The notes beneath the pieces were generated by a model. It was not told the DNA's origin, searched no databases, and worked only from the letters and a program-made list of their open reading frames with translations. The translations under genes and the position numbers were made by a program. A stretch of DNA of 64,000 nt, taken from the NCBI GenBank assembly GCA_020633825.1, contig JACKCV010000001.1, positions 559,001 to 623,000 on the forward strand, read 5' to 3'. This DNA is from Fibrobacteria bacterium (lineage in GTDB: Bacteria > Fibrobacterota > Fibrobacteria > UBA5070). This document shows positions 1-8,209 of this stretch, piece after piece (the stretch's first letter is position 1; the number at the start of each line of letters is the position of its first letter).

Positions 1-1734
1 CTCGTCCTCCACGTGCCGCACCACCCATTCCGCGAGTCGAGGGAGGGCATCCCGCACTTGGGGGGGGAGAGGATCCGACAGGCCCAGCGTGTTGGCCCAG
101 GCGTGGACGATGGCGCTCGAGAGCCCTTCGGTCCCTTCCTGGTCTTCACCCTGGCTCCAACCGTCCTTGCTGATCAACAGATAGGTCTTGAATTCGCGGT
201 ACAACTCCCCAAGGTCGGCGTCCTGGTGCGTCGCTTGGGAGACCAGTCGTCCAACCAGGGCCTCCTGGGAGGCGAAAGCCGTGGTATTGAGGATCCCCAG
301 GCGGCGTTGGAGTTCGATCGACACCTTGGGTTTGTACTCGCTGCCGGGGTAGAAACCCGGGGCCAGGGACCAGGGGCGTCCCCGAGTGATTTCCGTGTAC
401 AAGCTGTCGAGGGTGAGGAGGGACCCCAGGGAGGAGGCCATGTCTTCCGGGGTTTCCCAGGGGGAGATGGTCGCCGCCTGGAGGCGTTGATTCCAGGAGC
501 GGACCATGCGACCACCCACGAAGGATCCGTGGAGGGACACCACCACCAGGAGAGCCGCCACGATGGCGCTTCCAAGGAGACTGAGGGTCGCCAGAACCGA
601 TGCCTTCACTTGGCGATGGGCGGCCAATCGCGCCAAGGAGGGCTCGCTGGCGATGATCCGCAAGATATCACGGGGCTGGGCCGAGTCGCCCCCGTCCGCC
701 GAGGCGGAACCGGAGGCCAGGAAGTAGAAGCCTCGAAGGAAGGGCGGGGACTTGGTGGTGAACCCCGCGGCGATGGCGGCACACCTCTCCTTGACGACGG
801 CTCCCTGGGACTTGAGGATCTGGAGGGAACGGTAGACCCCTTGGGGGTCGAGAGAGGATTCCCAGGCGCGAGCCAGCAGGCCGGGCTCCTTCTCCTCCAG
901 ACCCGACTGCAGGCGCGACCAGGCTTCGTCGAAGGATTTGGGGAGGTTTTCCTGGCGTCCCCAGGGGAGGCGTGCTCCGGGGAGGGTGGTCAACAGCTCG
1001 GCCAACCCCGGTGAGAACTCCTTCGGGGTCGGAAGCAGGATGTGGACCGGGAATTCCGTGGCGCTGGCCTCGGCCAGGAACGCCAGATTGCCATGCAGGG
1101 CTCGATCCCCCGCGGTGGCCTGGTCGTGGAGATGGACCAAGGCCGCATCGACGGGCCGAACCTTCCCCAATTCCTGGAGTCCCTCGACGAGGAAGCGGAT
1201 GCGGTCGGCGTTGGGGGCCGTGGAGGAGTCGGGCAGGGTGCGCGGGAGGATCACCACGATCTGGTCGACCACCAGCCAGTCGGCCACTTCGGCGAACCCG
1301 CCGGAGAGTTCATGGGAACGCGAGGTCGTCAGGTTCCGAGCCCCGAGCTCCTCGAGGTGGGATTTGAGCGCGGCGGGATTCCTGGAAATGCCCCAGAGGA
1401 TCAGGCGCGATTCGAAATCGGAACGAGCGAAGACGCCGGATTGGACGTCAGTGGCGCTGGCGCTGGCGAGCTTGCGGAGGTCCCCCAGCAGGGGAGCCTT
1501 CCAGGTGTCTTCGAAGGCATCGGCGGCATCGGACTTCGCCCCGCGAGCCAGGGCGCGGATCAGGGCGCGCTGGCGGAGGATCAGACCGATGGCCAAGCCG
1601 GTGGCGAGCCCCAGACCGGCGGCGGTCCACCCCCACCAGGGCAGGGAATGGAGCAGGACCAGGGAAGTTGTCGTGGTGGCGACGACGAGGAGAATCCAGA
1701 TCGTCAGGAACCAGAACCAGAAAGTCTTGAGCAT
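1..1734 (-). CDS. tssM: T6SS membrane-complex protein TssM (IcmF), 3' end outside window
   Basis: Inner-membrane component of the type VI secretion envelope complex. Translation from the ATG at 1734 gives two N-terminal membrane segments (about residues 5-25 and 30-50), a cytoplasmic region, and a third membrane segment near residues 378-400 leading into the periplasmic part; the C-terminus lies beyond base 1. The stretch ADWLVVDQIVVILPRT aligns in position with the usual DWWF...DTAG block of TssM. The P-loop expected just before it is missing: the segment reads LILWGISRNPAALKSHL, with no GxxxxGK[ST]. The gene starts 12 bp after tssL. Family assignment rests on this layout and on the tssK-tssL-tssM order; function without NTP binding is inference. 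Confidence 0.85.
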   Translation of the reverse strand, partial: MLKTFWFWFLTIWILLVVATTTTSLVLLHSLPWWGWTAAGLGLATGLAIGLILRQRALIRALARGAKSDAADAFEDTWKAPLLGDLRKLASASATDVQSGVFARSDFESRLILWGISRNPAALKSHLEELGARNLTTSRSHELSGGFAEVADWLVVDQIVVILPRTLPDSSTAPNADRIRFLVEGLQELGKVRPVDAALVHLHDQATAGDRALHGNLAFLAEASATEFPVHILLPTPKEFSPGLAELLTTLPGARLPWGRQENLPKSFDEAWSRLQSGLEEKEPGLLARAWESSLDPQGVYRSLQILKSQGAVVKERCAAIAAGFTTKSPPFLRGFYFLASGSASADGGDSAQPRDILRIIASEPSLARLAAHRQVKASVLATLSLLGSAIVAALLVVVSLHGSFVGGRMVRSWNQRLQAATISPWETPEDMASSLGSLLTLDSLYTEITRGRPWSLAPGFYPGSEYKPKVSIELQRRLGILNTTAFASQEALVGRLVSQATHQDADLGELYREFKTYLLISKDGWSQGEDQEGTEGLSSAIVHAWANTLGLSDPLPPQVRDALPRLAEWVVRHVEDE

Positions 1735-1746
1735 CGGAGGAGTCCG

Positions 1747-2358
1747 TCAGTTTCCGGTGAGCATGGCGAGGAAGAAGTAGATGCCGCACCCCAGGGCGAG
1801 CAGACCCAGGGAAATCCACCACAGGGCGCGACCGGTGCGCTCCTTGGGGCGATGTCCCGCGGGCGCGTCGAGGGAGGGGACCCAGGGAGCGTTCCGAGAG
1901 GGGTGGTTGGCGTCGCGGGACAGGAGGTCCTTGACCAGTTGCTGCAGCACCTCGGGGGAGTCGAGACGGTGCTTGCCCTGGAAACCCAGGACGATGCATC
2001 GAGCGTAGAGGTCGAGGGCGCCGGAGAGCTCCGGACGAAGCTGCAGGGCGGCGATCCGGTCGAAGAAGGTGGAGCCGGCGGCCGGATCCTGGAACCGATG
2101 GGCGGCGAGGGAATGCCCGAGCCACTCGAGGGAGATTTCCGTGGTGGTGAACACGATCTCGTCGAGCCAGGCGGCCAGGGCGAAGGTCGATTCCTCCACG
2201 GCGCGCGCCGGATGCCCTTCGCGGCGGGCCTGGTCGTTGAAGGCCTGGAGCAACGTGTCCAGCTTGGCATGCAGGCTGGACGGATCGAGGGTCTTCTGGC
2301 TGGAGAGGCCGAGGCCTTCCTGGAAGACGGGACCGGCGAGGCGCTCCAGGGGGGTCAT
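1747..2358 (-). CDS. tssL: T6SS membrane protein TssL (DotU family)
   Basis: A 203-residue DotU/TssL protein that anchors the T6SS baseplate to the inner membrane with TssM. The cytoplasmic helical domain carries family features such as FALAAWLDEIVF near residues 65-76 and a conserved AARAIVLGFQGK-like block (here LYARCIVLGFQGKHRL). A single C-terminal membrane helix (WWISLGLLALGCGIYFFLA) ends the protein, as in short TssL forms without a peptidoglycan-binding extension. I chose the ATG at 2358 because it overlaps the tssK stop codon by four bases (ATGA). A start 60 bp further upstream is open but would lie well inside tssK. Confidence 0.88.
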   Translation of the reverse strand: MTPLERLAGPVFQEGLGLSSQKTLDPSSLHAKLDTLLQAFNDQARREGHPARAVEESTFALAAWLDEIVFTTTEISLEWLGHSLAAHRFQDPAAGSTFFDRIAALQLRPELSGALDLYARCIVLGFQGKHRLDSPEVLQQLVKDLLSRDANHPSRNAPWVPSLDAPAGHRPKERTGRALWWISLGLLALGCGIYFFLAMLTGN

Positions 2359-3650
2359 GCGCCTTCCACCAGAAGCTCGATGGAGGCGATGCCCAGCGAG
2401 GGGTGGCTGTAGACGCACAGGGCGCCTTCACCTTGCAACTGCATCCAGAGCGGACCCGAAGGGGAAAGTTCCAGGAAGATGTGCCCGCCCGAACGGAAGA
2501 AGGTCGGGGGAGAGCAGAGCCTGGCTTCGATTCCCGGCAGCGCACTGGTGATGATGGCCTGCAGCCTGGAGCGCGGAGCGACCTTGGCGTGCTGGGAGAA
2601 CAAGGGCAGGAACTGGTCGGCTCCCATCCCGGTGGTGATGGCCAGGATGAACCGCTTGCCGGTGGCGAGGAAATCGGGGGGGATCTGGATTCCCTGGACG
2701 AGGGGAGATTCCTTGGCGAAGGCGCGGACGAGATTGTTTTCGCGATGCTGCGCCTGCAGCAATCCCGCGACTTCCGACGCCAGCCTGGGAAGGCTGGTGA
2801 TGGATTGCAGGTGGTCGTAGGGAGTGGACGTCGCCGGCTGCCCTCGAAGGAAGGCCAGACCGGACTGCAGGACGGCCAGGGCTTCGTGGAGGCGTTCGGG
2901 ATGGACTTCGGGCAGGGTGCAGAGGTGGTCGAGACTCGCGGCGCTGGTGGCGAGGAGCATGGATTCCAGCCACAGCCGGATTCCCGCCGGGTCGTTCCCG
3001 GGATTCTGACGTCCCAAGTCGCTGCCGCGGGATCGGACCAGGCGCAGCAGTTGGCTCGCGAATCCCGAAAGCAAGGGGGAGGCGTGGATGTCCAGAAGCA
3101 GCGGTGTGGTTTCCTTGGAAAAGACCGGACGCCCTTGGGCGTCGCGAATGATGTCCCCGATGGGGAGCATCATCATCGATCCCTGGGGATCGGTGGAGAA
3201 TCGCAGGGAAAGGTTGGGGATCAGAGTCGGGATCTCCCGAGCCGCACCACCCACGGATTCGTCGATCTTCCGCTGCACGACCTGTCGGAAGGTGCGCTGT
3301 TCGCCGATGCGCGGGGCGTCGTCGAGGGGGGATGGCACCGCGAGGAACACGCGGATGGAAGCGTGTTCGACGCCCAGGCTTTCCGGGATTTCCCGGACCA
3401 GGGACGAACTGCCGGAGGTCCTGGTGTCGAAGGGAATCCCTCCGGGAAGGACCCCGGCGCAGGATTCGATCCGGATCTGGCGCGTGGATTCCAGGAGGGA
3501 ACCGTCGATGCGCAGGCGCTGGAAGCCGAATCCTCTGCTGGCGGGGACTCCAGGATGGCGAAACGCACGCTCGAGAGAGTGGTTGTCGGCGTTTTGGAAA
3601 TGCTGCGGAAGGAGGGCGAGGCCGTCCGTCCAGGCTGTCTGTGGGGTCAT
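2355..3650 (-). CDS. tssK: T6SS baseplate subunit TssK
   Basis: A 431-residue TssK, which links the T6SS baseplate wedges to the TssL/TssM membrane complex in the cytoplasm. The N-terminus shows the family signature GLALLPQHFQNADNHSLER (residues 10-28), corresponding to the conserved LxPQHFQ motif. Length is close to the usual 440-450. It is the first gene of a leftward tssK-tssL-tssM operon, and a short 89-bp gap separates it from the divergent gene at 3740, so the two probably share a promoter region. Assignment is firm at family level. Confidence 0.9.
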   Translation of the reverse strand: MTPQTAWTDGLALLPQHFQNADNHSLERAFRHPGVPASRGFGFQRLRIDGSLLESTRQIRIESCAGVLPGGIPFDTRTSGSSSLVREIPESLGVEHASIRVFLAVPSPLDDAPRIGEQRTFRQVVQRKIDESVGGAAREIPTLIPNLSLRFSTDPQGSMMMLPIGDIIRDAQGRPVFSKETTPLLLDIHASPLLSGFASQLLRLVRSRGSDLGRQNPGNDPAGIRLWLESMLLATSAASLDHLCTLPEVHPERLHEALAVLQSGLAFLRGQPATSTPYDHLQSITSLPRLASEVAGLLQAQHRENNLVRAFAKESPLVQGIQIPPDFLATGKRFILAITTGMGADQFLPLFSQHAKVAPRSRLQAIITSALPGIEARLCSPPTFFRSGGHIFLELSPSGPLWMQLQGEGALCVYSHPSLGIASIELLVEGA

Positions 3651-3739
3651 GGCGCGATCCTCATGGGAATGTCCAAGCTAGAAACACGCGCAAGAGGTCT
3701 ATCTTGCAAGAAGAACCCTGCAGCTCAGAGAGTCTACTC

Positions 3740-5443
3740 ATGTTCCTGCCGAATGCTCCGGCCCCCAAAAAAACGATCCTGACCGTCCTCCTGCTTGTGG
3801 CCCTGGTTTCCCAGGGACGAGCGGAGGAGCGTTCCACCCTGATCCTCTCGACCAGCCCGGACAGCGCGGTGGTGGTGCTCGACGATGCCGATGCTCCGGA
3901 GCGGCAGAAGACGCCGTACAAGAACGAGAGCATGATCCCCGGCAAACACCGGATCGTGGTGCGCTCCCCGAATCCCGCCCATGTGTCGGGGCACTACGAG
4001 GTCGAAATCCCCGCGGGTGAAACGGTGGTCCTCGATCACGTCTTCGCCTATCGGACCAAGGCGCACGGCATGGAGGCCCTGTCCCTGGCGCCCTGGCAGG
4101 TCGGAGCCGACCTGGGGTTCGAGTACCACACCTACCTCGGCTTCAACGCACCTTCCTCGGGGGTTCCCAGCAAGGACGGTGCAACCGCTTCGGCCATGGA
4201 TTTCTCCGGAGCCTACGAGCCGGATTCCCAGCCGACCAGCAAGCAGCTTCCCATCACCCTCCGGATGGGGTTGCCGGCGGGCGTGGAACTTCGCTTCGGA
4301 TTCCCCTTCGCCGGGCGGACCGAAGCCGATGGCAGCGGTGGATTCGGTCTTTCCGACGTCCGCATGGGCTTCAAATGGACCCTCGACGAATTCAACAGCG
4401 CCGTCGATGCCCAGTGGCGATTCGGCAACGCGGTCCCCTCGCGGCTCGGGGAACGTTCCAATTCGCTGCAACTCTCGGCGATCACCAACCAGAAGTGGAA
4501 GAAGCTCGATGTCCTGGGCCAAGCGGGCTGGAGAGGGATCTTCCGGAGTCTCGACGACCCGGACCACTCCCCAGGCGATGCCTTCTTCCTGCACCTGCGC
4601 GGCGGTCTGCTCCTGGCCGACAGATTCCTCCCCAACCTCCAGGCCGACGCGGAGGTCCGCCTGCCCGATTCCGACTCCGGTGTCGCGGGAGACGCCGCCT
4701 ATCACGTCGCGATCGTTCCCGGCATGGTGCTGTACGCTTCCCGTGGTTTCGACGCCGAGATCGGGATCCCCATCCGCCCCTTGGCGAGCAACGCGGAAAC
4801 GTTCTGGGGTTTGCGGGCCTCGGTGTCCATGCGTTTCGGTCTCCCCGCTCCGGCCACGACCCAGCGTTCCGTCCAGGGAGCCCCTCCGGGTGTCTACGCG
4901 GCTCGGCGCAACGAAACCCCCATTTCCGCAGCCGGCCACGTCCTCCTCGACGCCCGCGAGGTCACCAACGCGGAGTACCGCGCCTTCTGCGACAAGACCG
5001 CCAGGGAGTACCCTCGCGACCCGGATTTCCCGGGCCTGCCGAACTATTTCACCTCTCCGGCCACGGCCAAGTATCCGGTCGTGAACATTTCCATCGACGA
5101 TGCGCGCGCCTACGCCGCCTGGGTCGGCAAGCGTCTTCCCACGGTCGACGAGTGGAAACGGGAATTCATGGACTCCCAGGTTCCGGCCAACGCGGTCGCC
5201 TGCGGGCTCGAAGCGCCCGAGGAAACCGATTCCAAGGACCAGGGCGCCGGCTTCCGACATTTCGTCGGCAACGTGGCGGAGTGGGTCGAGAACGACCGAG
5301 CCACCGGATCGGCCGCCTACATCGCCGGAGGGTTCTTCTCCCTGCCGCGCGAGCGCTGCCTCGACAAGAACCGTTGGGTCGATATCGCAAGCCCCATGGG
5401 AGCCCGCTACATCGGAGTGCGGCTCGTGACCGAGGTGCGCTGA
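3740..5443 (+). CDS. Secreted PEGA / beta-barrel-like / SUMF1-like fusion protein in the T6SS locus
   Basis: A 567-residue exported protein with signal peptide MFLPNAPAPKKTILTVLLLV...GRA. Residues about 29-110 read as a PEGA domain (LILSTSPDSAVVVLDD...IPGKHRIVVRS), a surface-layer-type beta module. Residues about 115-375 alternate aromatic and polar residues and end in VSMRFGL, resembling an outer-membrane beta-barrel or transporter-like domain. Residues about 383-567 match the formylglycine-generating-enzyme (SUMF1) fold: NAEYRAFCD, DDARAYAAWVGKRLPTVDEWKREF, GNVAEWVEN and final RYIGVRLV. The paired active-site cysteines of true FGE are not evident, so a binding or structural role is more likely. 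It overlaps the next start by one base. The fusion is unusual; a T6SS accessory role is inferred from position only. Confidence 0.7.
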   Translation: MFLPNAPAPKKTILTVLLLVALVSQGRAEERSTLILSTSPDSAVVVLDDADAPERQKTPYKNESMIPGKHRIVVRSPNPAHVSGHYEVEIPAGETVVLDHVFAYRTKAHGMEALSLAPWQVGADLGFEYHTYLGFNAPSSGVPSKDGATASAMDFSGAYEPDSQPTSKQLPITLRMGLPAGVELRFGFPFAGRTEADGSGGFGLSDVRMGFKWTLDEFNSAVDAQWRFGNAVPSRLGERSNSLQLSAITNQKWKKLDVLGQAGWRGIFRSLDDPDHSPGDAFFLHLRGGLLLADRFLPNLQADAEVRLPDSDSGVAGDAAYHVAIVPGMVLYASRGFDAEIGIPIRPLASNAETFWGLRASVSMRFGLPAPATTQRSVQGAPPGVYAARRNETPISAAGHVLLDAREVTNAEYRAFCDKTAREYPRDPDFPGLPNYFTSPATAKYPVVNISIDDARAYAAWVGKRLPTVDEWKREFMDSQVPANAVACGLEAPEETDSKDQGAGFRHFVGNVAEWVENDRATGSAAYIAGGFFSLPRERCLDKNRWVDIASPMGARYIGVRLVTEVR

Positions 5444-6396
5444 TGAAATGGATCCCGACCCTCCTGGCGGGTGTGATGGCATGGGGCACGGTGGTATCCG
5501 CCCGCCCCCTGAACAAGGTCAAGAGGGACATCCTCACCGTGGCCATCCGGCCCGGCCCCCTGCCCTTCGGAGTGGTGGCCAAAGGAACCGACAAGGGTTT
5601 CGACTACGATCTCGTCGCCGCGATCGCCGAAGGCATCGGGGTGCATTTCCGCACGGTCGAAGTCGAATCCCTGGTCGAAGCGCAGGATCTTCTCAGCCGG
5701 GACAAGGTCGATCTCGTCATCGGGGGAGTGCGCGCCACCCCGCGCCTGCGGGAAACCGCATTCCTTTCCGGGCCCTACTACACCACCGGGCTGGGCATCC
5801 TCACGTTGCGCGCGAACCAGAACCTGTACACCCTCTCCGACCTGGAAGGCCGACCCGTGGCGGCCACACCGGAGTCCGGTGCCGACAAGCTGCTGGAATC
5901 CTTCCTCTCCAAATCGAAATTGGAGATGGTGCGGACCATCAAGGACGGCGTGGAGCTGCTGCAGAGGGGAGATGTCGAAGCGGTCCTGGGGGATCAAGCC
6001 ACCCTGGCTGCCCTGGAGCAGAAGGCCCAGTCCTTCCGGTTGCTGGACGTCAGCCTGACCCAGGATGAATTCGTCTTGCTGACTTCGCGCAACAGCGCCT
6101 CCCTGCTCGATGCCGTCGACGAACAGCTCCGACGGTTCCGCACCGCCTCCTCGGAGCAGGACATGACCACCCTCGGCGCTCTCTGCGCCAAGTACGGGCT
6201 CTCCGAGACCGTGAGCAAGATCATCCGGCCGGGGGCGACGGCACCCGGGGTTCCCGCCGCCTCGCTGCCCAAACCAGTCTCCAACCCCGTCGCGGCTCCT
6301 GCCGGAGGGAGTGGTTCGCTGGAAAGCCGGGTTCTCGAGCTCGAACGGACCGTGCGCGACCTCCAACGCCGCTTGGACGCCGCGAAGATCCGCTGA
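5443..6396 (+). CDS. Extracellular solute-binding protein (family 3) with C-terminal coiled coil
   Basis: A 317-residue exported protein with signal peptide MKWIPTLLAGVMAWGTVVSA. Residues about 27-250 have the SBP_bac_3 pattern: ILTVAIRPGPLPFGVV, KGFDYDLVAAIAEGIG, DLVIGGVRATPRLRETAFLSGPYY and GRPVAATPESGADKLL. Such proteins bind small amino acids or related solutes in the periplasm. A Pro/Ala linker leads into a terminal heptad stretch (SLESRVLELERTVRDLQRRLD, about 287-311) that looks like a coiled coil, which is uncommon in this family and suggests an oligomeric scaffold or sensor. The start ATG shares a base with the previous stop (TGATG), so the two genes are translationally coupled. Confidence 0.72.
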   Translation: MKWIPTLLAGVMAWGTVVSARPLNKVKRDILTVAIRPGPLPFGVVAKGTDKGFDYDLVAAIAEGIGVHFRTVEVESLVEAQDLLSRDKVDLVIGGVRATPRLRETAFLSGPYYTTGLGILTLRANQNLYTLSDLEGRPVAATPESGADKLLESFLSKSKLEMVRTIKDGVELLQRGDVEAVLGDQATLAALEQKAQSFRLLDVSLTQDEFVLLTSRNSASLLDAVDEQLRRFRTASSEQDMTTLGALCAKYGLSETVSKIIRPGATAPGVPAASLPKPVSNPVAAPAGGSGSLESRVLELERTVRDLQRRLDAAKIR

Positions 6397-6463
6397 ACGG
6401 GTCCGGAACGGGGCGGGGATCCCCCGCGGAACCTTCGCCTCCGGGAAAGGCTCCCTGTCGGGC

Positions 6464-7033
6464 TCAGAAAACCAGGCGGCGTGCGAACTGGTACTTGTTG
6501 AGCCAGTAGGTCTCGTCGATGTTGGAGTATTTGACCCCGGACGACGAGGTGGCGTTGATGAACAACCCCTCGCCCATGTAGATGCCGACATGGTCGATGG
6601 CCTCGGGGGTCTCGCCGAAGAACAGCAAGTCGCCGGGCTGCAAGGCGAATTTGAAGACCTTGACGCCCACTCCACTCTGCTGCACGGCGACGCGAGGGAG
6701 GTCCACCGAGAGCGCCTTCTTCACGACCTGTTGCGTGAAGGCCGAGCAGTCGATCCCTTCCATGGTCTGCCCTCCCCAGAGGTAGGGCACCCCGAGGTAG
6801 GTGTCGGCGACGGATTTGAGGATGGACCGGTCGATTTCCTTGCCCGAAACCAGGGCCGCCCGGAGATTCCGCCCCTCGGCGCGGCTGTAGGCGGGACGAT
6901 TTTCGGCCAATTGGACGAATTTCGGACCGCACCCGGCGAGCGCGAGAAGGGTCAAACCGGTCAGGAACCTATGGATGGATGCGGAAGACACGTCGAGAAT
7001 TGTACAAAGGAAACGTAAGTTGTCGGGTGGCAT
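6464..7033 (-). CDS. NlpC/P60-family lipoprotein endopeptidase (Spr-like)
   Basis: A 189-residue lipoprotein with lipobox LALAGC followed by an NlpC/P60 domain that cleaves peptide cross-bridges in peptidoglycan. The catalytic Cys is in GIDCSAFTQQVV and the His in AIDHVGIYMG. The third position, usually His in FVHAS of Spr, is Asn here (LFINATSSSGV). The C-terminal YWLNKYQFARRL also matches Spr. The ATG at 7033 is preceded by a GAGGGGAG stretch; a GTG at 6991 would give a tighter 21-residue lipoprotein signal. The ATG lies inside the same CATG as the start of the divergent gene at 7032. A wall hydrolase beside T6SS genes fits local remodelling for the secretion complex. Confidence 0.82.
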   Translation of the reverse strand: MPPDNLRFLCTILDVSSASIHRFLTGLTLLALAGCGPKFVQLAENRPAYSRAEGRNLRAALVSGKEIDRSILKSVADTYLGVPYLWGGQTMEGIDCSAFTQQVVKKALSVDLPRVAVQQSGVGVKVFKFALQPGDLLFFGETPEAIDHVGIYMGEGLFINATSSSGVKYSNIDETYWLNKYQFARRLVF

Positions 7034-7502
7034 GACTCCCCTCAACCACAAGTCCTTCCGCTGGGCCTTCGCCGCGGCCATGATGCTCCTTGCCGCGGTG
7101 CCCTCCTTCGGCGCCCCCTTCTACGGGAGGGAAAGCCTCCGGAAACTCCGGGAATTCGGTGTCGCGGTGCGCGTGGTCTGCACCGGCGATCTGGAGCAGC
7201 ACCAGGATGCTTTCAAGGAGCATGTCCAGAGCCGACTTTCCTCGCGTGGGCTGGAAATCGTCCCGGGCGGCTCGGTAACTCTTAAGTTGATTGTGAACTC
7301 CATCCGTTCCGACGACGGCTTCTTCGTGGCGCACATGTCCATGGAACTGCATCAGACGGCTTTCCTCGCCTCCAACAACCGCATGGTCGACGCTCCCACC
7401 TGGGACGCATGGAAGATGGGCGAATACCGGGAAGAGGATCTGATGCAGGAGGTCGACGACCTCGCCCGTCAATTCCTGAACGACTACATCGCCTCGAATT
7501 GA
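7032..7502 (+). CDS. Small secreted protein of unknown function in T6SS locus
   Basis: A 156-residue protein with a signal peptide (KSFRWAFAAAMMLLAAVPSFG) and a single compact domain. I do not recognise the family. After the signal, a short beta stretch (VAVRVVCTGDL) is followed by an amphipathic helix, then GLEIVPGGSVTLKLIVNSI and a final helix DDLARQFLNDYI. The layout resembles the small secreted protein at 13098 (VCETC, helix, GLRLAVPG..., beta, final helix), so the two may be distant paralogues. The start overlaps the start of the divergent NlpC/P60 gene. Confidence 0.6.
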   Translation: MTPLNHKSFRWAFAAAMMLLAAVPSFGAPFYGRESLRKLREFGVAVRVVCTGDLEQHQDAFKEHVQSRLSSRGLEIVPGGSVTLKLIVNSIRSDDGFFVAHMSMELHQTAFLASNNRMVDAPTWDAWKMGEYREEDLMQEVDDLARQFLNDYIASN

Positions 7503-7542
7503 ACCGAACCACTCCACCAACGACCATCCTGGAAACGAACTC

Positions 7543-8151
7543 GTGACCCAACTTCTCGTCCTTCTTGCGAACCTCCTCTTCTCCGGCTCCTCCCAGCCGG
7601 GACTGATCGTGATGGAATACCAGGCCAAGGGGATCCTCGACAAGGCCATTCTCCGCGACGTCTGGGACCGCACCCACCAGCTCACGACGAGGCATCTGCC
7701 TGGCCAGACCGTGGGCGCGGAGGAAACGCGCAAGCGGATCTTCGACCAGAGCGTCCTGGTCCCCGCCCGCTGCGACCAGGCCTGCAACACGCGGCTGGGC
7801 ACGAAGTTGCACGCCAAGACCCTCCTGATGCCCAGCATCGAAAAGACGGGAGACCAGTTGAAGGTTTCCTTCCAACTGGTCGACGTGAAGTCCGGGGACG
7901 TCCTCTCCCAGTCCTTCGCATGGTCCGACGGCCGCATCGGCCAGGCCATCGAGTCGGCGCTTTCCGAAGTCCTCAAGGGAGCCGGGAGCGGCTCCTCGGG
8001 AGCCGGCGTATCCGGGCGGGCCCTGGGAGCCGCCGCCATGATCGGAGCCGGGGTCGGAGCCGTCCTGTGGCTGGGATTGGATGCTCCCGCCGTGGAGCCC
8101 GTCGCCACGCAGCCCGTCGTGGAAGATCCGATCACCGACGTCGTGCTTTGA
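7543..8151 (+). CDS. Putative exported protein with C-terminal membrane segment, T6SS locus
   Basis: A 202-residue protein starting at a GTG. The N-terminus is hydrophobic (LLVLLANLLFSG). The core (ILRDVWDRTHQLTTRHL, KLHAKTLLMPSIEKTGDQLKVSFQLVDVKSGDVLSQSFAWSDG) resembles the nucleotide-like beta/alpha fold of CsgG/LpoB/FlgO-type envelope proteins, where VDVKSGEV is a common turn. A Gly/Ala-rich linker and one hydrophobic segment (ALGAAAMIGAGVGAVLWLGL) follow near residues 160-182. I cannot name a function. It lies 40 bp after the preceding secreted protein and 58 bp before clpV. Confidence 0.6.
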   Translation: MTQLLVLLANLLFSGSSQPGLIVMEYQAKGILDKAILRDVWDRTHQLTTRHLPGQTVGAEETRKRIFDQSVLVPARCDQACNTRLGTKLHAKTLLMPSIEKTGDQLKVSFQLVDVKSGDVLSQSFAWSDGRIGQAIESALSEVLKGAGSGSSGAGVSGRALGAAAMIGAGVGAVLWLGLDAPAVEPVATQPVVEDPITDVVL

Positions 8152-8209
8152 TGTTCGACCCCTCGATGGGGTCCCCTCTGTCTACTCTCACCCGCGCAGG
8201 AGCAATCGA

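Noticed and set aside
3740..5443. Call as an active formylglycine-generating enzyme
   Set aside because: The FGE catalytic cysteine pair is not seen; only the fold signature is present.
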